Shown: positions 1-5,499, counted from the stretch's first letter. The stretch is 5,957 nt of DNA from Piscirickettsiaceae bacterium (GCA_002401365.1 NVSW01000104.1:1-5957), one strand, 5' to 3'. Notes: generated from the sequence alone by a model not told the origin. Numbers and translations: made by a program.

Positions 1-448
1 TTTGCGCATCTAAGTACAGCGCGTTAACCGTAAAATCACGACGCCAGGCATCCTCTTCAAGTGTGCCGTACACGTTGTCGCGTAATAAACGACCATCCTT
101 GTGGGCATGGCTGTCATTTTTATCATGCTTAATGTGCGGGCCGCGGAAGGTAGCTACCTCGATAATATGGCGGCCAAAGTGAATATGCGCTAAGCGAAAA
201 CGTCGACCAATTAAACGACAGTTTTTGAATAAAGCTTGGATTTGTTCTGGTTCAGCATTAGTTGAAACATCAAAATCCTTAGGGCTCATGCCGAGTAACA
301 AGTCGCGCACACAACCGCCGACAAGGTAGGCTTGGAAACCTGCTTTAACTAATCGATCGGTAATTGAAACGGCATGCCGGTCTAACCGGTCAGCCGATAA
401 GCCGAGTTCGTTTAAGGTGTATTTTTTAGGTTCTTTTTGAGCGGACAA
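1..448 (-). CDS. pcnB: Poly(A) polymerase PcnB, N-terminal part (3' end beyond the left edge)
   Basis: Polynucleotide adenylyltransferase I adds 3' poly(A) tails that expose RNAs to degradation by the RNA degradosome and exonucleases; it acts in the cytoplasm. The visible 149 residues are the nucleotidyltransferase head. They carry the nucleotide-binding loop LVGGCVRDLLLG (about residues 42-53), the metal-binding DFD (58-60) in SPKDFDVSTNAEP, GRRFRLAH (81-88), IIEVATFRGPH (95-105) and RRDFTVNALY (136-145). This order and wording match PcnB rather than CCA-adding enzymes. There is no in-frame ATG before residue 54, inside the catalytic domain, and an in-frame stop lies at 467-469. Initiation must therefore be at TTG (446-448, used here) or ATT (452-454). 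E. coli pcnB is known to initiate at AUU. No clear Shine-Dalgarno precedes either codon. The family is certain; the start is not. Confidence 0.93.
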   Translation of the reverse strand, partial: MSAQKEPKKYTLNELGLSADRLDRHAVSITDRLVKAGFQAYLVGGCVRDLLLGMSPKDFDVSTNAEPEQIQALFKNCRLIGRRFRLAHIHFGRHIIEVATFRGPHIKHDKNDSHAHKDGRLLRDNVYGTLEEDAWRRDFTVNALYLDAQ

Positions 449-506
449 ATTAATGGTTAAACATATTTAATTAATAGCTCTTTATTGAGCGGGGCTATTG
501 TAACGC

Positions 507-526
507 AAAATGAAGGGTTTCATTTT
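507..526. terminator. AT-rich perfect hairpin between the hydrolase and pcnB
   Basis: AAAATGAA (507-514) and TTCATTTT (519-526) form a perfect 8-bp stem with a 4-nt loop. It lies 20 nt past the hydrolase stop and about 60 nt before the pcnB start. The stem is AT-rich and neither side has a long U tract, so it would be a weak terminator at best. It could instead be a leader structure of pcnB. Confidence 0.3.
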
Positions 527-545
527 ATTGTAAAAAACAATGGAA

Positions 546-1427
546 TTAAAAAAAGTCGCTCAGCTTCTGAAATGTCTCTTCGGCTGCTTCCTCAGCTAAA
601 AAGTGCCCGCTATCTAATGCTTTGCCCGTGACATTGTTGGCTTTTTTACGCCAAATATTGAGCATGTCAAAATGCTTCCCCATCATACCGTGCACACCCC
701 AAAGGACCAGCAGGGGGCATTCAATCTTTTTATCGATGTCAACTTTATCGTGCGTCAAATCGATGCTAGCTGCTGCCCGGTAATCTTCACAGGTTGCATG
801 AATCATATCGAGGTTTCTGAAGCAACGTAGGTAGTCGTGAACAATACGCTCGTCAAATTGTTCTGGATAGTGGCTCCAACGGTTTAGTTTGTCTTTTAGG
901 TAAAAGTCGGGATCTAGCCCAATTAAGTGTTCGGGCAAGCCATTGTCCTGAATTAAGAACAGCCAGTGGTAATAGCCGGTGGCAACTGCTTGGTCTAGTT
1001 GTGTAAACATCTCGTAAGTTGGAACAATGTCCAGCACGGCGGCTTTTAATATTTTATCGGGATAATCTAGCGCCATGCGGTGAGTGACGCGAGCGCCCCT
1101 GTCGTGCCCCGCAACAAAGAACTTGTTATAGCCAAACTGATGCATAACGTCGATCATGTCATTGGCCATTTCTCGTTTGCTGTATGTTTGATGTTGTTCG
1201 TCGCCGAGAGGTTTTGAACTATCACCGTAGCCGCGTAAGTCCGGACAAATGAGGTGAAACTTTTCACGTAATGCCGGAGCGATTTTATGCCACATTAGGT
1301 GATTTTGAGGGTACCCGTGCAACAATAAAAGTGGAGATCCTTTACCCGCACTGGCGACATTTATTTCAGCACCTCGCGTTTTAATGCGAGTGTAGTTGAA
1401 TCCGTTTAGCTTTAGAGAGGTTATCAT
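546..1427 (-). CDS. Alpha/beta hydrolase, fluoroacetate/haloacetate dehalogenase type
   Basis: This 293-residue soluble alpha/beta-hydrolase fold protein has the usual length for haloacetate dehalogenases and related epoxide hydrolases. Numbering from the ATG at 1425-1427, it has the oxyanion motif HGYP (37-40), DLRGYGDS (63-70), the nucleophile elbow GHDRGAR with Asp109, a second acid Asp133 in VLDIVPTYE, and the catalytic His275 in DSGHFLAEE. The signatures that single out fluoroacetate dehalogenases are also present: Arg110 and Arg113 for the carboxylate, and the halide pocket His154-Trp155 plus Tyr216. Such enzymes hydrolyse haloacetates to glycolate and halide through an aspartyl ester. 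An in-frame TTG at 1437-1439 could add four residues; neither start has a good Shine-Dalgarno. The gene stands alone, divergent from the transporter and upstream of pcnB. The family is firm; the physiological substrate is inferred and could be another small ester, epoxide or haloacid. Confidence 0.85.
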   Translation of the reverse strand: MITSLKLNGFNYTRIKTRGAEINVASAGKGSPLLLLHGYPQNHLMWHKIAPALREKFHLICPDLRGYGDSSKPLGDEQHQTYSKREMANDMIDVMHQFGYNKFFVAGHDRGARVTHRMALDYPDKILKAAVLDIVPTYEMFTQLDQAVATGYYHWLFLIQDNGLPEHLIGLDPDFYLKDKLNRWSHYPEQFDERIVHDYLRCFRNLDMIHATCEDYRAAASIDLTHDKVDIDKKIECPLLVLWGVHGMMGKHFDMLNIWRKKANNVTGKALDSGHFLAEEAAEETFQKLSDFF

Positions 1428-1494
1428 TTTGAAAATCAAATTATAAATTAGCCATTGAGTGTTATATTACAGTTTTTTTGAGAAATAAATCGTA
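1428..1494. promoter_or_regulatory. Divergent promoter region between the hydrolase and the EamA transporter
   Basis: Two genes are transcribed outward from this 67-nt gap, so it must hold both start regions unless distant promoters are used. On the minus strand a perfect TATAAT lies at 1440-1445, only about a dozen bases before the hydrolase ATG. If it is the -10 box, the transcript would be almost leaderless, which fits the missing Shine-Dalgarno; no good -35 box is seen. On the plus strand TATATT (1463-1468) is a possible -10 and GAGA (1480-1483) a weak ribosome binding site 11 nt before the GTG. Confidence 0.35.
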
Positions 1495-2382
1495 GTGCAA
1501 AAGTTATTATCCTCCGCATGGGTCTTATTGGTGCTGGTAGTGGTTATTTGGGGTTCAAATTGGCCAATAATGAAAATAGGCCTGCGTTCGATAGACCCGC
1601 TTTGGTTTACAGCGGGACGATTGATGATTGCCTTTTTGGCGATAAGTTGTCTGCTTCTATTTTTGGGAAAATTCAAACGTCCACACAGGCAAGATATACC
1701 GATAGTAATGGGTGTTGGCGTTATGCAGTTTGCTGCGTTTGTAACGTTAATTAACTTAGGGTTAATGGAGGTAAACGCGAGTAGAGCAGCATTATTGGCA
1801 TATACAACGCCATTGTGGGTTACGCCAGGCGCGTATTTTCTATTGAGCGAACATATTTCACGCATGAAGCTTTTAGGCGTTGGGGTTGGTTTGTGTGGAT
1901 TAATGGTACTGTTCAACCCCTTTGGTTTTGATTGGAATGACGCGTCAGTTGTAAAAGGAAATGTGCTTTTATTAGTGGCCGCGCTTATTTGGGCGCTATC
2001 AATTTTGCACGTAAGAAAGCATCAATGGAAAGGTAGTGTTTTAGAATTAACACCTTGGCAAATTCTTGTGGCGTTAAGTCTGGTAGTTCCGTTTGCTTGG
2101 TTTTCGGATACTCGGCCAACGAGCTGGAGCACGGAGTTGGTTGTTATTTTGTTATACAACGGTGTAATGGCAACGGCGATAGCACAATGGGCATCTATGC
2201 GGGTAACGCAAATGCTACCAGCGGTTACGGTTTCCTTGGGTTTCTTAATGGTGCCTTTAATGGGAATAATGTCATCGGTTATTTGGCTTGGGGAGTCGTT
2301 AACATTAACCTTAGGTTTAGGCGCATCTCTAATAGTTATAGGGTTGCTGCTCCAGTTGAGCTTAAAAAAACAAGGTATTTAA
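1495..2382 (+). CDS. EamA/DMT-superfamily permease, 10 TM segments
   Basis: This 295-residue inner-membrane protein belongs to the drug/metabolite transporter superfamily, whose members export amino acids, metabolites or drugs, usually in exchange for protons. Hydrophobic segments fall at about 7-22, 37-57, 68-90, 95-116, 124-141, 155-171, 187-204, 214-234, 242-264 and 269-289, giving two EamA repeats of five helices each. Typical features are WGSNWP near the end of TM1, the R-A-A-L-L-A-Y-T-T-P-L stretch leading through TM4 to LLSEH, and WLGES before the last helix. The start is GTG at 1495; the next in-frame ATG lies inside TM1-2 and would destroy the first helix, so GTG is preferred. The gene is monocistronic and divergent from the dehalogenase-like gene. 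The sequence does not reveal the substrate. Confidence 0.9.
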   Translation: MQKLLSSAWVLLVLVVVIWGSNWPIMKIGLRSIDPLWFTAGRLMIAFLAISCLLLFLGKFKRPHRQDIPIVMGVGVMQFAAFVTLINLGLMEVNASRAALLAYTTPLWVTPGAYFLLSEHISRMKLLGVGVGLCGLMVLFNPFGFDWNDASVVKGNVLLLVAALIWALSILHVRKHQWKGSVLELTPWQILVALSLVVPFAWFSDTRPTSWSTELVVILLYNGVMATAIAQWASMRVTQMLPAVTVSLGFLMVPLMGIMSSVIWLGESLTLTLGLGASLIVIGLLLQLSLKKQGI

Positions 2383-2505
2383 TCGGCTGTTGGTTGATTT
2401 GCAGATGAAGCTCAGCAATGCTTTTCGCTAATGAGCTTGTGGCTTCATACCATGAATGACAGTGAACGAAGGGATTAGTGTAAGTATTTCTTTGGTGTTC
2501 AAAAG
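2383..2505. other. Non-coding 3' flank of the transporter with alternative inverted repeats
   Basis: No gene is seen here. Two overlapping inverted repeats are present and cannot both form: ATGAAGC (2405-2411) with GCTTCAT (2442-2448), and AAGCTCA (2408-2414) with TGAGCTT (2432-2438). No T tract follows, so this is not a terminator. It may simply structure the 3' end of the transporter mRNA. Confidence 0.35.
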
Positions 2506-2547
2506 AAAGCCCTCAATGAGGTTTAAACTCATTGGGGGCTTTTATTT
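2506..2547. terminator. Strong bidirectional Rho-independent terminator
   Basis: A 15-bp stem pairs 2506-2520 (AAAGCCCTCAATGAG) with 2528-2542, with one G-T wobble and a 7-nt loop (GTTTAAA). On the plus strand it is followed by TTTTATTT and on the minus strand by TTTCTTTT. It can therefore end the transporter transcript from the left and the broken lipoprotein transcript from the right. Confidence 0.88.
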
Positions 2548-2664
2548 GGTGCTTTCATTACTATGGGTGCAAGGTTGGTTTGTTATTCGAATAATAGCAA
2601 ACGGCTTTGCGTTGTAATGAGAAGCAGCCCCACTAAAACTAATGAGTGTGAAGGGGGCTAATCA
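2548..2664. other. Intergenic spacer with AGCCCC/GGGGCT hairpin
   Basis: No gene is seen. GCAAA and TTTGC (around 2597-2610) form a short hairpin. AGCCCC (2627-2632) can pair with GGGGCT (2654-2659), 5 nt past the stop of the broken lipoprotein gene. A similar AGCCC...GGGGGC arrangement appears downstream of the third lipoprotein near 5099-5118, which may be chance or a remnant of shared flanking sequence. Confidence 0.3.
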
Positions 2665-2936
2665 CTACTTTTGTGAGTTATCTAGGCCGTGTTCCTTAAG
2701 GTAGGCTTGAATGACTTTATGGCTCTGGCTTAATATAGTTTCTGCTTCAGTAGCGTTGATGCAGTTAGGTTCTTTGACCATTTTTGGTCTATGAACGCAA
2801 ATATCGAGTTGAACAGCTTGTTCTTCAGAGTGCGTAATGTACCAATTTTTGCTTCTAACTTCATCTTCAGACCTAGAACAAGCGTTAATGATAATACCGC
2901 TAATGCTACTAATAGTAGAGATGTTAAACCTTTCAT
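2665..2936 (-). pseudogene. EexN-type lipoprotein, copy 1, frameshifted in the signal peptide
   Basis: The ATG at 2934-2936 has a good ribosome binding site (AAGGA, 7 nt upstream) and begins MKGLTSLLLVALAVLSL, a lipoprotein signal peptide. That frame then loses the lipobox and runs as unrelated protein to a stop at 2730. The expected continuation is in another frame: INAC with the lipid-anchor Cys (codon 2878-2880), then SRSEDE, KNWYITHSEEQ, a conserved Cys in DICVHRP, PNCINATEAE, and a C-terminus ending HGLDNSQK with TAG at 2665-2667. This tail aligns with the two intact paralogues at 4323-4571 and 5227-5499 (WY, C, NCIN, AE). One base is missing relative to an open gene, between the start codon and about 2886. 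As read, it encodes no mature lipoprotein. A sequencing error is the main alternative. Confidence 0.82.
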
Positions 2937-2953
2937 AATGTATTCCTTATTAT

Positions 2954-2967
2954 TTAAAAATTGTTAA
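2954..2967 (-). promoter_or_regulatory. Degenerate copy of the lipoprotein leader block (copy 1)
   Basis: TTAAAAATTGTTAA matches 12 of 14 bases of the block found in the same place before the other two lipoprotein genes. It lies 17 nt upstream of the ATG, just 5' of the ribosome binding site. Its role is unknown. Confidence 0.45.
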
Positions 2968-3031
2968 TATTGAAAATGGCCCCGATTTAATTTTGTCTTG
3001 GTGAGGCGATTATAAAGAGGCAGCCTAAGTA

Positions 3032-3034
3032 AAG
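3032..3034. repeat. Target-site duplication AAG, left
   Basis: AAG lies directly outside the left end of the IS and is repeated at 4099-4101 outside the right end. Three base pairs fits the 2-3 bp duplications of IS30-family elements. Confidence 0.6.
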
Positions 3035-3060
3035 CTTGAATTCAATTAGCAAGTGCAACA
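3035..3060. repeat. IS30-family terminal inverted repeat, at the 3' end of the transposase
   Basis: Reading inward it begins CTTGAATTC and ends GCAAGTGCAACA. The last codons and the stop of the transposase lie inside it. Confidence 0.8.
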
Positions 3061-4052
3061 AGGTTAAAGTTTTCAATTAAAACGTCCTCTATCATTTCCT
3101 GAGGAGTACTAAAATCAAACCGTTTTCTTGGTCTGGTGTTTAGTAACCAAGCTATTTTATCCAGCTCTGCTTGGCTATGGACTGATAAGTCTTCACCCTT
3201 TGGTAAATACTGTCGGAGTAAGCCATTGGTGTTTTCATTTGAGCCGCGCTGCCAAGGAGAGTGTGGATCAGCAAAGTAGATTTTCATGTCTAAGTTTTGA
3301 GACATTTCTGAGTCTCGATCATATGTCATTGATGAGCGTAAAAAGTCAGGCAGTGTTTTCATTTGCTGTTCAAATCCTAACCGAACGTTTAAGGCCGACT
3401 TGCTTTTCATTTTACTTAGAATTAAATACCCCGTGGTACGCTCAACCAGTGTTCCTATACATGACGGGTTTTTAGAGCCGGCTATCAAATCACCTTCCCA
3501 GTGTCCTGCGACTTTTCGTTCTTCTATTTCTTCTGGACGGCAGTGAATAAGCTGGTCATCATCCACCTTCACACTATTGTAATTGCTGCTTTTAGAGCCT
3601 CTAGGGCCACGTTTAGATTTTCTGCGACGCAATGCTCTCACCATCATTTTTTTAAGCTCTCCCTTCGGGTGAGCATAAATACACCTATAAATTGTTTCGT
3701 GGCTAATCTGCATGTTTTTTTGCTGAGAATACTGCTTTTTGAGTGCGCCCGATATTTGCTCTGGAGACTATTGTTTCTCTAGCAAACAACCTTTAACGAG
3801 ATTATACAGATAACTCCCTACAGCCATCTTCATTGGTTTCACACATATTTCGCGTCGAGTCTCGTACTTCTGTCGGGCACTTCTAGCGCAATAGGTTGAT
3901 TTAGTAGCAACGCTATTCCTTTTCAATTCTCGGCTTATTGTCGAGGCAGAACGGTTAAGGGTTCGAGCAATTTTCCGAATGGACGAATGGTTGTTTCGCT
4001 CAATCATAATAACCGCTCGTTCTTCTGGGCTTAGGTGGTAATAAATAGTCAT
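3042..4052 (-). pseudogene. IS30-family transposase interrupted by an in-frame TAG
   Basis: Read through one stop, this is a 336-residue DDE transposase of normal IS30 length. The N-terminus YYHLSPEERAVIMIERNN...ASTISRELKRN (about residues 4-46) is the helix-turn-helix region. After residue 94 a TAG (3768-3770) stands where family members have the Trp of WSPEQISG; the same frame continues as SPEQISGALKK, ISHETIY and on to the end. Catalytic residues are Asp188 in HWEGD, Asp245 in MTYDRDSEM and Glu273 in GSNENTNGLLRQY. Only 27 residues separate the second Asp from the Glu, against the family's usual 33, suggesting a 6-residue loss near SEMSQNLD. The start chosen is ATG 4050-4052, which has GGAG 9 nt upstream; the ATGs at 4058 and 4067 lack a usable site. 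A restart at 3713 would lack the DNA-binding domain. Confidence 0.88.
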
Positions 4053-4072
4053 CAACATATTCTCCATGAAGA

Positions 4073-4098
4073 TGTTGCACTTGCAATGTGAGTCTAAG
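4073..4098. repeat. IS30-family terminal inverted repeat, at the 5' end of the transposase
   Basis: On the minus strand it reads inward from CTTAGACTC to GCAAGTGCAACA. It lies about 20 nt upstream of the transposase start, so it may overlap the transposase promoter. Confidence 0.8.
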
Positions 4099-4101
4099 AA
4101 G
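4099..4101. repeat. Target-site duplication AAG, right
   Basis: This is the partner of AAG at 3032-3034. It was found by extending the terminal repeats outward until they stopped matching; the bases just outside both ends then agree. Confidence 0.6.
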
Positions 4102-4145
4102 CACCCTTTTAAAATGAAAACGCGTTTTGCGCTCAAGTAAATTGT

Positions 4146-4179
4146 AAAAAAACCAACGAGGCTAGACCTCATTGGTTTT
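4146..4179 (-). terminator. Rho-independent terminator downstream of lipoprotein copy 2
   Basis: A 13-bp stem with one C-A mismatch pairs 4149-4161 with 4167-4179 around a 5-nt loop. On the minus strand it is followed by seven T residues (complement of 4146-4152). It would stop transcripts coming from the lipoprotein gene at 4323-4571 before they enter the IS. The core CCAATGAG...CTCGTTGG is similar to the terminator at 2506-2547. Confidence 0.82.
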
Positions 4180-4322
4180 CATTCGTCAGCAATTTTTTCA
4201 TTACTATTAAGAAGAGGCGGAGGTGCTTTAAACTAACAACATGTAGCCCTACAGTGTAATGAGTCATAGCGCTATCAACGCGCTAGTGAAGACAACGGCG
4301 GTTATTGAACTAACGTGTGGCC
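4180..4322. other. Intergenic spacer with a short GC hairpin
   Basis: No gene is seen. TAGCGC (4267-4272) and GCGCTA (4280-4285) form a 6-bp hairpin without a T tract. AACTAAC occurs twice in direct orientation (near 4213 and 4309). TGTAG-CC-CTACA near 4241-4252 is a small palindrome. Confidence 0.3.
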
Positions 4323-4571
4323 TTATAGGTTATGGTCAGCCCGATACTTTTTGATTGCTTCAGTGCCCTGTTGTATAACAAGTTCTGCTTCAGCAGCATT
4401 AATGCAATTAGACGATCCTTTTGTTTCAGGTTTGCTTCTACATTCTTGCGTTTGTATGCCTTGCTCTTTAGTATTTTGAACGTACCATTCTGTGGTTCTT
4501 TGTGGTTCAGAACAAGCGGCTAGTAATAATGCAGCGAACCCAACTAGTAGTAATTTAGTTAAACTTTTCAT
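4323..4571 (-). CDS. EexN-type small lipoprotein, copy 2
   Basis: This 82-residue precursor has a clear lipoprotein signal peptide: MKSLTK, a hydrophobic core LLLVGFAALLL, and lipobox LAAC with acylated Cys20. Ser follows the Cys, so an outer-membrane location is likely (inner-leaflet anchored, periplasmic). The mature part carries TEWYVQN (27-33), Cys44 in QECRSKP and NCINAAEAE (55-63 with Cys56), the layout of EexN-family lipoproteins; the founding member on an IncN plasmid blocks entry of a second conjugative plasmid. The two mature cysteines may form a disulfide. AAGAGA lies 7 nt before the ATG. A strong terminator follows downstream. No conjugation genes are nearby, so an exclusion role is unproven here. 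Confidence 0.8.
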   Translation of the reverse strand: MKSLTKLLLVGFAALLLAACSEPQRTTEWYVQNTKEQGIQTQECRSKPETKGSSNCINAAEAELVIQQGTEAIKKYRADHNL

Positions 4572-4585
4572 ATTGTATTCTCTTA

Positions 4586-4600
4586 GTTAAAATTCGTTAA
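4586..4600 (-). promoter_or_regulatory. Conserved leader block before lipoprotein copy 2
   Basis: GTTAAAATTCGTTAA is identical to 5516-5530 before copy 3 and ends 14-16 nt from each start codon. The surrounding non-coding sequence has diverged much more, which suggests constraint or recent gene conversion. It could be an operator, a -10 region or an mRNA leader element. Confidence 0.5.
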
Positions 4601-4661
4601 TGTCGAAAAAATAGCTCGCTTTATTTTTGACCTTTAGGAGAAATAAAAAGTTAACTTAATT

Positions 4662-4868
4662 TTAAGCACAACCGCAACAGTTTAACACTTTTAGCTGGCT
4701 TGCGTTTAATTCTGAATAAACACTTAACTGTAGCTGATGTTTGGCTGTTAAGGAGTTCCATGTTTCCGCTTCAATAAATACACGCTTAACGCTTGGGCAG
4801 GTTTGTTTGATTTGTAGACCAATATCAGCGATGGCTTGTTCTAATTCGCTTCTAAAATCCACATTCAT
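4662..4868 (-). CDS. Small protein like the C-terminal domain of CDF cation efflux transporters
   Basis: This 68-residue protein has no membrane segment or signal peptide. The first 45 residues read as a beta-alpha-beta unit: MNVDF, an amphipathic helix LEQAIADIGLQIKQTCPS, and VKRVFIEAETW. This resembles the cytoplasmic, metal-sensing C-terminal domain of cation diffusion facilitator transporters, where V(D/E)F...VKR(I/V)FIEAES is familiar. No transporter part precedes it: an in-frame TAA lies four codons before the ATG. The tail ends LNCCGCA, a cysteine cluster that could bind metal. No Shine-Dalgarno is seen; the ATG sits inside the sequence TTTATAATG that closes the palindromic repeat 4868-4933. 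Lipoprotein copy 2 follows 90 nt downstream on the same strand. A second copy of this gene leaves the window at 5896-5957. It could be a functional stand-alone domain or a relic. Confidence 0.55.
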   Translation of the reverse strand: MNVDFRSELEQAIADIGLQIKQTCPSVKRVFIEAETWNSLTAKHQLQLSVYSELNASQLKVLNCCGCA

Positions 4869-4933
4869 TATAAAGCTGAATTAAACGGACGTCGCTTTTG
4901 CCGTTTCAATGAAACTTATGCCCTTTGGGTATA
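4868..4933 (-). repeat. Palindromic repeat element, short copy
   Basis: On the minus strand it runs TATACCCAAAGGGCAT (4918-4933), 2 nt, then GTTTCATTGAAACG, a variable core, CGTTTAATTCAG and TTTATAA. The flanks AAACGG and CCGTTT pair to form a stem. The same sequence occurs in the opposite orientation at 5700-5855. It is non-coding and abuts the start codon of the gene at 4662-4868, so it may be that gene's leader or promoter region, or an inserted palindromic element. Confidence 0.65.
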
Positions 4934-5226
4934 AATAAAGCATAGTACTGACTCATATGTATGGTGCGTAATTCAATTAATGACTCTATGGCGAGCTAAA
5001 TAAACGGTGCTGCAGATGATAACGGATGTTATACCATCGCAAACGTAGTTGTCCGTGCAGAGGGCAGCGCTAATAAGGGGCAAAGCCGCCGCACTTGACA
5101 GCCCTACACAATGGGGGCGTTATCTTTTCTCATCACTGAGACGCAGACAGTCATGTTATTGGCTACCAACAAGTGCATATATTACAAATCAGTGACACCA
5201 TTCAGTTGGCAATGGGTATCAGGACG
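4934..5226. other. Non-coding spacer with long imperfect dyads
   Basis: No credible gene is seen in 293 nt. GATAACG (5017-5023) and CGTTATC (5118-5124) are exact inverted repeats about 108 bp end to end; the enclosed GC-richer stretch has only patchy further symmetry. TCACTGA (5133-5139) and TCAGTGA (5189-5195) form a second pair. No T tract marks a terminator for the lipoprotein gene ending at 5227. Confidence 0.35.
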
Positions 5227-5499
5227 TTATTGACCTATAGAGTGACCTTTTAGATTGTGGTCGGTTAGATACTTTTGTATGGCGTCATGGCCTTTTCCAA
5301 TAACAAGTTCGGCTTCATAAACGTTAATGCAATTTTGTGATTTTCTTAACTCCGGTTTAGCGTTACAGTCTGTTAAATTAACTGCTTGGTCGCCGGTATT
5401 TTGAATGTACCATTCGGTGGTGTGAGTTGCTTCAGAACAAGCGGCTAGTAATAATGCTGCTGTCCCAGCTAATAGTAGTTTCCCCGTATTTTTAATCAT
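5227..5499 (-). CDS. EexN-type small lipoprotein, copy 3
   Basis: This 90-residue precursor is a clear paralogue of copy 2. It has signal peptide MIKNTGKLLLAGTAALLL, lipobox LAAC with Cys21 and Ser after it, then TTEWYIQNT (27-35), Cys45 in TDCNAKPE, QNCINVYEAE (55-64 with Cys57) and the shared C-terminal YLTDHNL, with an extra KGHSIGQ. The mature cysteines and the WY pair are kept in all three copies. Periplasmic, outer-membrane anchoring is likely. The start is ATG 5497-5499 with AGGA 9 nt upstream. Signal peptide and DHNL end are closest to copy 2, which points to tandem duplication. EexN membership is by motif; the function is open. Confidence 0.8.
   Translation of the reverse strand: MIKNTGKLLLAGTAALLLAACSEATHTTEWYIQNTGDQAVNLTDCNAKPELRKSQNCINVYEAELVIGKGHDAIQKYLTDHNLKGHSIGQ

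Larger units (their letters stand above)
3035..4098 (-). mobile_element. IS30-family insertion sequence, complete but with a defective transposase
   Basis: This 1064-bp element is bounded by 26-bp imperfect terminal inverted repeats (3035-3060 and 4073-4098; about 20 of 26 match, with GCAAGTGCAACA identical at the inner end). AAG flanks both ends. It holds a single transposase gene filling almost the whole length, as is usual for IS30 members of 1.0-1.1 kb. It sits 5' of lipoprotein copy 1, between that gene and a terminator at 4146-4179. Because the transposase is interrupted, the element can move only if another copy supplies the enzyme. Confidence 0.85.

Noticed and set aside
1467..1916. 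Minus-strand frame overlapping the transporter, and plus-strand frames at 1518-1754 and 2055-2408
   Set aside because: All overlap the well-supported 10-TM permease; their translations lack recognisable domains and are shadows of that gene.
2730..2936. 68-residue protein read straight from the ATG at 2936
   Set aside because: Past the signal peptide it is out of frame with the conserved lipoprotein; the paralogues show the true frame ends at 2665.
3042..3713. Second half of the transposase as a separate 223-residue gene
   Set aside because: It is in the same frame as the first half with only a TAG between; the ATG at 3713 has no ribosome binding site and falls inside the normal protein.
3128..3782. 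Plus-strand frames opposite the transposase, and 4332-4523 opposite lipoprotein copy 2
   Set aside because: Antisense shadows of recognised genes with no motifs or start signals of their own.
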